Shown here one piece after another: positions 30,352-38,391 of a DNA stretch of 64,000 nucleotides (positions are counted from its first letter, which is position 1; every line of letters begins with the position of its first letter). Origin of the DNA: an uncultured Pirellulaceae bacterium. GTDB lineage: Bacteria > Planctomycetota > Planctomycetia > Pirellulales > Pirellulaceae. Position numbers and translations under genes: made by a program. The stretch is from contig CALKGE010000006.1 in the NCBI GenBank assembly GCA_938084685.1, positions 1 through 64,000 on the forward strand, written 5' to 3'. The notes beneath the pieces were generated by a model that saw only the letters and a program-made list of their open reading frames with translations, did not search any database and was not told the DNA's origin.

Positions 30352-30615
30352 CTATTGTCTGGCTGCGTAGCCCTCAACAAAACGGCCTAAATAGAAGAGG
30401 CAAACACCGAAAATCATTGCCAGCAGAAGCCCGTCTACCCCAAATCCAAATACATCCCGGCCAGTACGTTCCAATCCACTTGCATTAGAATGAGGATCAT
30501 CAAAAACCAGTTGCAGGAGAATTCCTGCAGGAAGAATTATCAATCCGGCAATTTGCATTAACTTGCCAAGTAATCTGACCAAATCGTTTACTCCACGGGA
30601 ATTGGCGAATTTCAA
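30352..30615 (-). CDS. Small two-helix membrane protein
   Basis: 87 residues from the TTG at 30615, or about 68 from an ATG at 30558. Two membrane helices are visible (LMQIAGLIILPAGILLQLV and LLLAMIFGVCLFYLGRFVEGY). A TATAAC hexamer lies about 10 bases before the TTG, which would make that start nearly leaderless, so a downstream start is possible. It precedes the beta-propeller gene by 16 bp and is probably the first gene of the operon. Function unknown. Confidence 0.6.
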   Translation of the reverse strand: MKFANSRGVNDLVRLLGKLMQIAGLIILPAGILLQLVFDDPHSNASGLERTGRDVFGFGVDGLLLAMIFGVCLFYLGRFVEGYAARQ

Positions 30616-30706
30616 AGAAGTGTTATAGTGAGTTTTACTCTGCTATATGTAATCTATTCTAGGTAGAGTCCCGGTAAATCACCAACACCTGCGTCCTGAG
30701 AATGGC

Positions 30707-31063
30707 ATGCGATTAATTAAAGTACTACTTCAAAGCTTACGCTTGAAATGCTGTCTTTGCGGCCAGGGGAAGATGTTCCGCAAATGGCTGATAATGAATG
30801 ACGATTGTCCCGAATGTGGATGTCACTTTGAACGCGAAAAAGGGTTTTACCTCGGCAGTATCTATGTTAACTACGGATTTACTGCCATCTCCATGACGAC
30901 CCTGTACATGATCGCCTACTTTTCGAAGTGGGCGGATAATCAAACCCTGTTGAAAATTGCACTTATCTATGTCGTCATTGTTCCGGCCGTCATCCATCCA
31001 TTCGCCAGAAGCATATGGACCAGTTTCGATCATATGTGGGATCCACGGGACCGTCACAATTAA
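30707..31063 (+). CDS. DUF983 membrane protein
   Basis: 118 residues. The N-terminus has two CxxC pairs (CCLCG and CPECGCHFE) that look like a zinc ribbon, followed by two membrane helices (GSIYVNYGFTAISMTTLYMIAYF and ALIYVVIVPAVIHPFARSIW). This is the DUF983 layout. Some DUF983 genes lie in or near cytochrome oxidase operons, and this one abuts the respiratory cluster on the opposite strand, overlapping its last gene by 4 bp at the stops. A role in oxidase assembly is only an inference. Confidence 0.82.
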   Translation: MRLIKVLLQSLRLKCCLCGQGKMFRKWLIMNDDCPECGCHFEREKGFYLGSIYVNYGFTAISMTTLYMIAYFSKWADNQTLLKIALIYVVIVPAVIHPFARSIWTSFDHMWDPRDRHN

Positions 31064-31350
31064 ATCGATTCCTCACCGCCAACCAGTTCGTCAACGTCTG
31101 TGTTGCCAACGGTAGTTTTCTTATTGCGACGAACTAGCAGATAGAAATAAGTACCAATGCCGGTCAGCACACTGAAAGGCATGGCCATCATGAAAATGAT
31201 GCTCCAGAAAAATCCCTGCACCAGCTCTTTATTGTTTTCCGACAGAGACTCTTTACATGTCGGGCAGGCCTGAACCGTTTCCACAGCCAGCAAAGCCAGT
31301 ACCAATACCAGAGCTAGCGTTAATCGCGATGTAATGGGTGAACGATTCAT
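31060..31350 (-). CDS. Small exported membrane protein with CPTC motif
   Basis: 96 residues: a signal peptide (LTLALVLVLALLAVETVQA), then CPTCKESLSENNKELVQGF, then a membrane helix (FFWSIIFMMAMPFSVLTGIGTYFYLLV) and a short basic/acidic tail. The CxxC just after the cleavage site faces the periplasm and could bind metal or act in thiol exchange. It ends the oxidase operon after DUF420, so a role in copper or haem-protein assembly is plausible. I know no named family. Confidence 0.65.
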   Translation of the reverse strand: MNRSPITSRLTLALVLVLALLAVETVQACPTCKESLSENNKELVQGFFWSIIFMMAMPFSVLTGIGTYFYLLVRRNKKTTVGNTDVDELVGGEESI

Positions 31351-31362
31351 GATGTCCCCATC

Positions 31363-31788
31363 CTAACCTGAAACAGGTAATTGGTACAGCAGCCAGTACA
31401 CCACCACACCCGTCACCGATACATATAACCAAATTGGAAATGTGATTTTGGCCCATCGAAGGTGCTTGGCTCGATTGTCTTTCAAACCATGTCGAATGGT
31501 CATGATCGCTCCGACAGGCACATACACAGCCAACACGATATGGCTAATCAAAATTGTAAAGTAAGTCACTCGCAGCCAGCCAGGGTGAGTCTTTGGAAAC
31601 GGAGTCCCTCCCCCTTTTTGGTAATGATAGATCAGGTAACAGATCAAAAAGACTGAAGAAACCACAAAACAGGCCAGCATGGTCCATTTGTGAGCCTCTT
31701 CTTTTTTCTGTTTGATGAGCACATAACCGAGCACCAGCAAGATGGTAGCCAGAGCATTCAGGGATGCGTTTACTGCTGGAAAATCCAT
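31363..31788 (-). CDS. DUF420 (CtaM-like) membrane protein
   Basis: 141 residues with four membrane helices. The family pattern is visible: His32 region KKEEAHKWTM, YHYQKGG, HIVLAVYVPVGAI and HLRWAKITFPIWLYVSVTGVVVYWLL. DUF420 proteins (CtaM in Staphylococcus) are associated with haem-copper oxidase maturation. It sits 2 bp after the SCO gene. Confidence 0.88.
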   Translation of the reverse strand: MDFPAVNASLNALATILLVLGYVLIKQKKEEAHKWTMLACFVVSSVFLICYLIYHYQKGGGTPFPKTHPGWLRVTYFTILISHIVLAVYVPVGAIMTIRHGLKDNRAKHLRWAKITFPIWLYVSVTGVVVYWLLYQLPVSG

Positions 31789-31790
31789 AA

Positions 31791-32597
31791 TTACTCTTCT
31801 GTATCACCCGTGGAGTCGGATGGTTCGAGCGAACCTGATCCATCAGAAGTATCGGATGACTCGTCCACTTCTTCCTCGTTTTTTTCCTGCTGCTGGATAA
31901 ATTGAGCAATCTGCTCGTCCAGTTGCTTTCTCTTTTCCGCAACTTCCTCCGGCTCCTGTTGCTCCTTCAGAAGCAACACCAGCTGCTGATTCAAATCTTT
32001 CATCTCAGCTTTATCTTGCCAGTTATATGTCCCGCGAGCATTACCCCACTTGTCGACCAGTACAAAGCTGTCCGTATGTGTTCGCGGGCCAACGGCGACT
32101 CGGAAAAAATCAGAACCAATGCGATTGATGTAATCACCGTCACCGGAAAGAAACTTCCAGTTTTCGTGGTCCGTCGTAAACTTCTGAGAATACTCGTGAA
32201 GTCGAACGGGAGTATCATTCTCAGCGTCACAAGTGATGCTCACGAACTTCACACCTTTACGAGCCCATACTTCGTGCAACGACTGCACCTCCCGATTCTG
32301 CTGAACACAGGTTGATGGGCAGGATGAAAAAAAGAAACTCGCCACCCAGACTTTCCCTTTTAACTCGTCCGACCGAAAGGCTTCTCCCTGCTGATCCACA
32401 AGTTCGAAATCTCTGATCCAGGGCTCTCCATCACCCGTCTTATAATCTGCTGGACTGATACGCGGCCTCCAGTCCGGATCTGCAACCACTTCCCCGTCGC
32501 CAGCTTGATCAGAAGATCGTGACTGCAGTTTCCAAAGCAACAACGCGCCGCCAACTACCAACATCAATCCAAGAAAAAATCCTGCTGCTCTACTCAT
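31791..32597 (-). CDS. SCO1/SenC-family copper chaperone
   Basis: 268 residues with an N-terminal membrane anchor (AAGFFLGLMLVVGGALLLWKL) and a thioredoxin-like domain. Copper ligands of the family are present: Cys93 and Cys97 in SSCPSTC and His174 in PRTHTDSFVL. SCO proteins load the CuA site of oxidase subunit II, which is encoded in the same cluster. The last 70 residues are an added Gln/Glu-rich helix and acidic Ser/Asp tail, longer than usual. The start overlaps the permease stop (ATGA). Confidence 0.92.
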   Translation of the reverse strand: MSRAAGFFLGLMLVVGGALLLWKLQSRSSDQAGDGEVVADPDWRPRISPADYKTGDGEPWIRDFELVDQQGEAFRSDELKGKVWVASFFFSSCPSTCVQQNREVQSLHEVWARKGVKFVSITCDAENDTPVRLHEYSQKFTTDHENWKFLSGDGDYINRIGSDFFRVAVGPRTHTDSFVLVDKWGNARGTYNWQDKAEMKDLNQQLVLLLKEQQEPEEVAEKRKQLDEQIAQFIQQQEKNEEEVDESSDTSDGSGSLEPSDSTGDTEE

Positions 32598-33430
32598 TTT
32601 AGATCGCCCGAAGTACGTCGTTTACAAACTTGAAGTGCCCACACAAAAAAGAGGAATGTAGCTACTACTATTACCAATATACTTGTACCTGGCAGAGGCT
32701 CCCAGAAGGCTTTTTCCGACAAGGGAGCTTCATAAAGCAGATTTCTGACCAGTGCGACTACATGTGTCAGCGGATTGACCTTCATGCCCCAGTGCAATAG
32801 TTCCTGGCTGACCTGCCCAGTCCCTGAAATCGGCACCGGAAAAAACGCGCCTGACAGTAACCACATCGGCATCAAAACCAGGTTCATGATGGCGTGAAAT
32901 CCCTGCGTCGATTCCATCTTCCAAGCAAACGAAAAACCGACACAGGTCATCATCATGGAAGCAAGAAAGAGCACACCGATCAAGGCCCCGAACTGCCCCC
33001 ACGACCAGCTGATATCCAGAAACAGAGTAGCTCCCAGAAATAAGATTCCCTGTAGCAGGGCAATCAGACTGCCCCCTAGTACTTTACCGGCCACCATCGA
33101 AGAACGGGAAACAGGAGCGACCAAAACACCCTGCAAAAACCCGGCCTGCCGATCTTCAATCACCGAAATCGTGGTATAGATTGCCGTGAACATGAGAATC
33201 AACACTAACGACCCAGGAAAGTAATACTCCAAAAAACTGGTTCCAGGCTCACTGGACATCGACACGGTAAAACTGCGATCCAATCCGAATCCAAACAGCA
33301 ACCACATGAACAACGGAGTTCCAATAGCTCCGATTACCCGATTACGCTGGCGAAAGAAACGAACCAGTTCCCGCCAGGCCAGACTCTGAGTCACCCGTAC
33401 GAACGAAACGTGTGCCACCTCACGCGCCAT
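32594..33430 (-). CDS. ABC-2-type transporter permease
   Basis: 278 residues from the ATG at 33430, which overlaps the stop of the ATPase gene by 11 bp; a longer frame exists upstream but lies entirely inside that gene. Six membrane helices are visible with the ABC-2 family block LAWRELVRFFRQRNRVIGAIGTPLFMWLLFG and a VLVAPVSRSSMVAGKVLG segment. It forms an exporter with the ATPase encoded just before it. Position between oxidase structural and copper-chaperone genes suggests a role in oxidase maturation, as for NosFY-like transporters; the substrate is unknown. Confidence 0.88.
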   Translation of the reverse strand: MAREVAHVSFVRVTQSLAWRELVRFFRQRNRVIGAIGTPLFMWLLFGFGLDRSFTVSMSSEPGTSFLEYYFPGSLVLILMFTAIYTTISVIEDRQAGFLQGVLVAPVSRSSMVAGKVLGGSLIALLQGILFLGATLFLDISWSWGQFGALIGVLFLASMMMTCVGFSFAWKMESTQGFHAIMNLVLMPMWLLSGAFFPVPISGTGQVSQELLHWGMKVNPLTHVVALVRNLLYEAPLSEKAFWEPLPGTSILVIVVATFLFFVWALQVCKRRTSGDLK

Positions 33431-34364
33431 TGTAGGAACTCCCCCAGAAACGATGCCCGGTACGAGTGATAAACACATCTTCGAGACTTGGTTTTCCCAC
33501 CGAGATCTGTTGAATGTGCTGCGAGTATTTCTGGTGAATATCGGATACCAACGACGCATCCAATTGGCCTGAAATGCGGATCACTCCGTCAACCAACTGG
33601 GGCTCCAGAGAAAGCTCATCCTGCAACAACCGCGAAAGCGTCTCAGGTTCTCGGGCCGCAATCGTGATCACGTCCCCCCCCAAGGCTGATCGCAGGCTTT
33701 CAGGTTGATCAAGGGCGACCAACTCGCCTTCGTTGAGAATCGCAATTCGATCCGCACGATCTGCTTCCTCAAGCAGATGTGTGGTCATAAAAACAGTCAT
33801 TCCTGTCGATTGCTGCAACTGCCCAATGTAGTTCCAGACATCGCTGCGAGCCGATGGGTCCAACCCCGTGGTGGGCTCATCCATGATTAACAGACGAGGG
33901 CGATGCAGCAGACTCTTGGTCAATTCGACTCTTCGTCGCAACCCTCCGGATAGTTCATCCACCTGATCATGTAATCGATCTGCAATTCCCAACTGATCAC
34001 TGACTTCTTTAATCCGAGCGTCCGCCTTGGTCTTGCTGAGTCCGTAGAGAACCGATTGAACCTGCAGGTTTTCCTGCGCGGTAAGCTTACCGTCGAGTCC
34101 TGGAGCCTGAAAGACGACACCTAAATCATGGCGGACCGCCTCGGCAGCCGAACGCACATCATTGCCGAATACTAGCAGATTACCCTGCTGGGGTGGAATC
34201 AGAGTGGAGAGCAAACGGAAAAGCGTCGTTTTCCCACTTCCATTGGGACCAAGCAGACTAAACAGTTCACCTGCCTGAACATCAAAGGAAACTCGTTGCA
34301 ACGCCTGACGCTCGCCATACCGGAATGACAGGTCCTGAAACTGAATGGCCGATAGTTCCGACAT
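33420..34364 (-). CDS. ABC transporter ATP-binding protein (DrrA-like)
   Basis: 314 residues. Walker A GPNGSGKTT (about 39-47), signature LSGGLRRRVEL, Walker B LLIMDEPTTGLDP and the switch histidine in MTTHLLEEAD are present. The C-terminal about 90 residues form the regulatory extension typical of the DrrA/NodI group. It is coupled to the permease gene and follows oxidase subunit IV. Confidence 0.9.
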   Translation of the reverse strand: MSELSAIQFQDLSFRYGERQALQRVSFDVQAGELFSLLGPNGSGKTTLFRLLSTLIPPQQGNLLVFGNDVRSAAEAVRHDLGVVFQAPGLDGKLTAQENLQVQSVLYGLSKTKADARIKEVSDQLGIADRLHDQVDELSGGLRRRVELTKSLLHRPRLLIMDEPTTGLDPSARSDVWNYIGQLQQSTGMTVFMTTHLLEEADRADRIAILNEGELVALDQPESLRSALGGDVITIAAREPETLSRLLQDELSLEPQLVDGVIRISGQLDASLVSDIHQKYSQHIQQISVGKPSLEDVFITRTGHRFWGSSYNGA

Positions 34365-34422
34365 AACGGAAACGTCCCGATACGGTGGCCTCGCTGTAAC
34401 ACGTGGCTACCTGCTTGCGAGC

Positions 34423-34899
34423 CTAGTGAGCATCCTCGTTTTCAGCATGCCCGTCACCTTCCACATGAAGATGATCATCAGCCCCTAACAACGATGCGTC
34501 ATTCAAGGGGATGTCATAAGCAGCACGATCTGCACGTTCATCTGTGTAATGATTCGTTCTCAAGCCAATATCGGGAACAAGCATCAAAATCAAAAACAGA
34601 CTCATCAACGATGCAGGGATGGTAAGCATCCATTTCCAGTTACCAACTTCCCACTTCAAGTGCATGAAAAATGAGATCACCAGGAGTGCTTTGACACAGG
34701 AAACGGTAATCATGATTCCCCAACCACTCAATTCATTTCCTTCAAAGACACCTTTGGAAATCAGCGTACCGATCAAGGTAGAAATGGCTGTGCAGATCAG
34801 CAGGCCAATAAAGACTTTGATATAGGTTCCACCATGATCATGATCTCCATGATCTCCATGATCAGGATGATGGTCAGCATTTACGTCGTGGTCACTCAT
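34423..34899 (-). CDS. Cytochrome c oxidase subunit IV-like protein
   Basis: 158 residues from the ATG at 34899; a TTG seven codons earlier is unlikely. Three membrane helices follow the COX4_pro/CtaF pattern (VFIGLLICTAISTLIGTLI, GIMITVSCVKALLVISFFMHLKW, MLTIPASLMSLFLILMLV), with the typical HLKWE block. The N-terminus is a His/Asp-rich stretch (HDVNADHHPDHGDHGDHDHG), and the C-terminal tail is also His-rich. It follows subunit III by 57 bp. Confidence 0.86.
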   Translation of the reverse strand: MSDHDVNADHHPDHGDHGDHDHGGTYIKVFIGLLICTAISTLIGTLISKGVFEGNELSGWGIMITVSCVKALLVISFFMHLKWEVGNWKWMLTIPASLMSLFLILMLVPDIGLRTNHYTDERADRAAYDIPLNDASLLGADDHLHVEGDGHAENEDAH

Positions 34900-34956
34900 G
34901 GTATTACTTTCACTCAGCAATTTTACAAATTGGTAAAGAGTAAATCACTCCGGGTA

Positions 34957-36198
34957 TTAGAAAAGGTAGAACAACGGGAACAGGAAGATCCAGACAAGGT
35001 CAACAAAGTGCCAGTACAAACCGGCATTTTCGATGTAGTTGGATCGCGATTTATCCAGGGTCCAGAACATGGGAAAAGCAAACAGAATCAATCCCACAAT
35101 CACATGCAAGGCGTGAAACCCTGTCAGCAAAAAGTAGGTTGCGGCAAACATGTTACCACTGGGAATATGCATGGGAAGAATCACACTTGAATTCAATTCA
35201 CGTAATTCAGCGTTGAGCCCACCATGGTGGCTGCCACCCGCTTCTTCCCCCTCGTGATCATGGCCGTGTTCTCCCAGAAAACTCTGCCGTGCTTCCAGAA
35301 TTGTCTTTTCATAGGCCAGCATGTTGAGAACATCATTATTCTCCCCCGCAGCAGCAACCAATTCCGGCAATGCTTCCAGTCGGGACTCGATATAGTGCTG
35401 TTCCGCATGATGCGTCTCTTCGGTCAGCTGACCATAGCGACGATCCAGCGGATAAATCTCCTGAGAAACCGAAATCAGCACATCACGATGATTGAGACCA
35501 TCCACGTTCGGATTCATTTGCGTATTAGGTACTCGACCGATGACATACTCGGCCCATTGAACTGACTGATGTAAAAATGTCTCCAACAGCGGATGTCCGG
35601 GATCCTGTTGTACTACAGCAACCTCGGTCGTATCAGGAACCTGCGCCGCAGCTTCCTCCGCATCATCACTTATGGCCGCCTTGGGAATCGCTCCCGCATC
35701 GGTCAGCGTCTTGCGTAAATCCCGCAGATAATTAACATCTGCCTGCTCATACATCAAACTGATACCACCAGGTCGAGGATGAATACCGTGCTCGAACTTC
35801 CCGGCATACTCCACCATCTTTATCCCCAGAAAAGCACAGCCACAGAGAAAGGTAAACGCCAGATAGGACTTCGCTTTACCAGCATCATTCCTTTTTGTTG
35901 CTTCCAATGTGAGCACGACTGTGAAGCTGGAAAGAATCAGAATGAATGTATTGATCGTTCCCAGAATTTCACTGACGTGTACATCGTGCGGGCGCGGCCA
36001 AGTACCTGCCGGTGCTCCAAACCGCAAAACAATATAAGTACCAATCAGACCGGCAAAAAACATAATTTCGGTCGACAGAAACAGCCAGAGGCATACCTTA
36101 CCATTGTTAATAGGTAGTGCATCCTCATATTCCAACTGAATGTGTCCATGATGATCGTCATGAACATGTTCGTCGTGGTGATCTTCGTGTTCGCTCAT
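34957..36198 (-). CDS. ctaE: Cytochrome c oxidase subunit III with large insertion
   Basis: 413 residues, about twice the usual length of a five-helix subunit III. Conserved helices are present: [38 protein letters not shown], a [13 protein letters not shown] helix with the family glutamate, then after the insertion [20 protein letters not shown] and [17 protein letters not shown]. Residues about 142-345, between helices 3 and 4, are a soluble Glu/Ala-rich mostly helical insertion that ends with a His-rich stretch ([17 protein letters not shown]). The N-terminus is also His-rich. The insertion's role is unknown. Confidence 0.92.
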   Translation of the reverse strand: MSEHEDHHDEHVHDDHHGHIQLEYEDALPINNGKVCLWLFLSTEIMFFAGLIGTYIVLRFGAPAGTWPRPHDVHVSEILGTINTFILILSSFTVVLTLEATKRNDAGKAKSYLAFTFLCGCAFLGIKMVEYAGKFEHGIHPRPGGISLMYEQADVNYLRDLRKTLTDAGAIPKAAISDDAEEAAAQVPDTTEVAVVQQDPGHPLLETFLHQSVQWAEYVIGRVPNTQMNPNVDGLNHRDVLISVSQEIYPLDRRYGQLTEETHHAEQHYIESRLEALPELVAAAGENNDVLNMLAYEKTILEARQSFLGEHGHDHEGEEAGGSHHGGLNAELRELNSSVILPMHIPSGNMFAATYFLLTGFHALHVIVGLILFAFPMFWTLDKSRSNYIENAGLYWHFVDLVWIFLFPLFYLF

Positions 36199-36266
36199 AT
36201 TACTATTTCGACTGTGAGGTCATTTATCGTTGGAACCGGTAGGTTCCAATTCATTTCAATTCTCAA

Positions 36267-37175
36267 TTAACCGGCCATCGGCAGGCTTAACAAAGTAAAC
36301 AAAACCAGAGGCAGATATATTAAACTGGCTCGCAATAACTTACGTGCCGTTGTTTCATTCGCATTCATACAGTACCGGATGGCATAGACCAGCTGGAAAA
36401 CTCCCAGTGCAAAAACAATCACCAGCTGGACACGGCTGTCAGGGACCGCGCCAATCGTGGCCATGCTCACTGGCAGGACAGCCAATGCACCGACAACAGC
36501 TTCAATACCCGACCGCCGCTGACTGGGATCCACCACCGTCCACATCTTCATACCTACCTGTTCATACTGTTGACGGTACAGATAGGCAATCGCCATAAAA
36601 TGGGGAAACTGCCAAAAGAACACCATCAGAAACAGCGCTGCCCAACGAGCATCTGTCCAGTCTCCTTCGACCGCTGCCCAGCCCATCAGGACCGGCAAAG
36701 CTCCGGAAACCGCTCCGACAGCTGTATTCAGCGGTGTCCGAGTCTTCATGGGCGTGTAGAGGGCGACGTAAATCACCCAAGTGACAACCGACAGGGCCGA
36801 GGTGAGTGGATTTACCATTACGGCTAGATAGAGTGCTCCGACTACGAGCGAGGCAAAAACCAGGAACAGAACCTGTTGGCCACTGATTCTACCTGCCGGA
36901 ATGGGGCGGTTTTCTGTCCGCGGCATACGGCTGTCCAGTCGCCGTTCCATCCACTGGTTCATGGCACTGGCGCTGGCAGCTGTCAGCATCGTACCGACCA
37001 AAGCATGAATGATTACCAGGAAGTCGGGTTGGCCATGACGAGCGATACATGCAGTGATCGCTACGGTCACCATGACCATGATCGAAATCCGTGGTTTGGT
37101 CAACTCGACATAGTCGGACAAACGCGCACGCTGGCTTTCGGCCTGCTCGTCGTATGTCAGAACACTTGCGCTCAT
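36267..37175 (-). CDS. ctaB: Protohaem IX farnesyltransferase (haem O synthase)
   Basis: 302 residues from the ATG at 37175; the longer frame begins with TTG. The UbiA-family prenyl-diphosphate site is seen as NQWMERRLDSRMPRTENRP, with the second acidic site near the middle (YRQQYEQVGMKMW region). Seven to nine membrane helices follow the family pattern, starting with LTKPRISIMVMVTVAITA. It converts haem B to haem O for the oxidase encoded alongside. Confidence 0.94.
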   Translation of the reverse strand: MSASVLTYDEQAESQRARLSDYVELTKPRISIMVMVTVAITACIARHGQPDFLVIIHALVGTMLTAASASAMNQWMERRLDSRMPRTENRPIPAGRISGQQVLFLVFASLVVGALYLAVMVNPLTSALSVVTWVIYVALYTPMKTRTPLNTAVGAVSGALPVLMGWAAVEGDWTDARWAALFLMVFFWQFPHFMAIAYLYRQQYEQVGMKMWTVVDPSQRRSGIEAVVGALAVLPVSMATIGAVPDSRVQLVIVFALGVFQLVYAIRYCMNANETTARKLLRASLIYLPLVLFTLLSLPMAG

Positions 37176-37261
37176 TGGACCTGTCTTTCTGTCAACCAAC
37201 GGTAATTCAGTTTCCCGCGGGAGCAATCAGTTTATTAGTAAATGTTATGTTGTTCGTTTTC

Positions 37262-38311
37262 TTAAGTCGTGTCTGCCTCAACTCGCACCTTTTCAACTCC
37301 GACTTCAAAACGGAGACGGAATAACCGAGTTGTTAACAGTACACAATTGGTAAACAGGAGTGCACCAATGGCAACATGGGCAGTGGTAATATGTTCCTGC
37401 CACCATCCATATGTTGTTACCAGATGATTGGCAAAGAACCTGTTTTCACCAAGTCCCATCGGGAACCCATATTTCAACACCCAGGTACCAAGTCCGAGTC
37501 CCACCTGAAGCAGAACCAGACAAGTCAGCCATTTTCCATACCGACCAACGGCCGGAGCGAGTGCCTTGCGTTTTCGCAAACTCAGGGCAATCGCCACAAT
37601 ATGTCCAATCACCACCAGTGCCATCGCTACATGAAAAATCACGAGCGTGGAAAAGGTTTGGGTTGATGCTGTCACTGGAATGTGACGAATCAACGCTCCC
37701 AATACCACCTGGAGGTAAACCAGCACCGTAGTGATCAATGCTAATCGCAACGGCTTTGCCAGTTGTGATCGAACTGTTTCAGCCTCTGCCTGGCACTCCG
37801 CCACCGGATTCCCCCAAAACCTCGAAAAGGTCGTGAGGATGACCGCTGTCAAAGCGAAAAACAGTTGACCAAAGCAGCCATGCACCATGGCCAGCTGCAC
37901 ATTGTTTTGCGTGACGCGTAAACCGCCCAACATCCCTTGTGCAACGACTGCCAGCAGTGCAATCACTACCAACTTTCGCATCCATGGTCTGTCATCCTTG
38001 CGGAAGACAATGATCACCAATGCAATGGTTGCCAATCCAACCAACGCTCCCAGCATCCGATGACCATGTTCGATGAACACATCCCATGGTCCGAAAAACC
38101 AGGTGTACCAAGGATACAAAAACATGTTGTATCCATAGGTTGTCGGCCAGTCCGGCACGGCCATTCCCGCGTCTGTCGTGGTGACCAGGCCACCCACGAA
38201 AATCAGCGGAAATGTGAGGAAAGAAATCAGGGCGGCTACCGGTTTGGGCCAGCGACTCGAAGGTTGCTGCTGCCTGACCGGCTCATCGATTGTCTCGACA
38301 TGCGTAGTCAC
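37262..38311 (-). CDS. ctaA: Haem A synthase
   Basis: 349 residues with eight membrane helices (COX15/CtaA family). The family's histidines are visible in FIEHGHRMLGALVGL, AMVHGCFGQLFFALTAV, LVIFHVAMALVVIGHIVAI and HITTAHVAIGALLFTN. It oxidises haem O to haem A. The GTG start is supported by AAGGTAAG upstream. Together with ctaB it supplies haem A to the A-type oxidase. Confidence 0.93.
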   Translation of the reverse strand: MTTHVETIDEPVRQQQPSSRWPKPVAALISFLTFPLIFVGGLVTTTDAGMAVPDWPTTYGYNMFLYPWYTWFFGPWDVFIEHGHRMLGALVGLATIALVIIVFRKDDRPWMRKLVVIALLAVVAQGMLGGLRVTQNNVQLAMVHGCFGQLFFALTAVILTTFSRFWGNPVAECQAEAETVRSQLAKPLRLALITTVLVYLQVVLGALIRHIPVTASTQTFSTLVIFHVAMALVVIGHIVAIALSLRKRKALAPAVGRYGKWLTCLVLLQVGLGLGTWVLKYGFPMGLGENRFFANHLVTTYGWWQEHITTAHVAIGALLFTNCVLLTTRLFRLRFEVGVEKVRVEADTT

Positions 38312-38391
38312 TGTTTCTTACCTTCCGCGGTCATGGTAGATGAAATTCAACCACAATCACCTCGTTGTTCTTTGGAATTCCTCTGAATCAA

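Noticed and set aside
34834..34860. Short tandem repeat of a CATGATCTC-like unit
   Set aside because: It encodes the His/Asp/Gly-rich N-terminus of oxidase subunit IV and is explained by that coding sequence.
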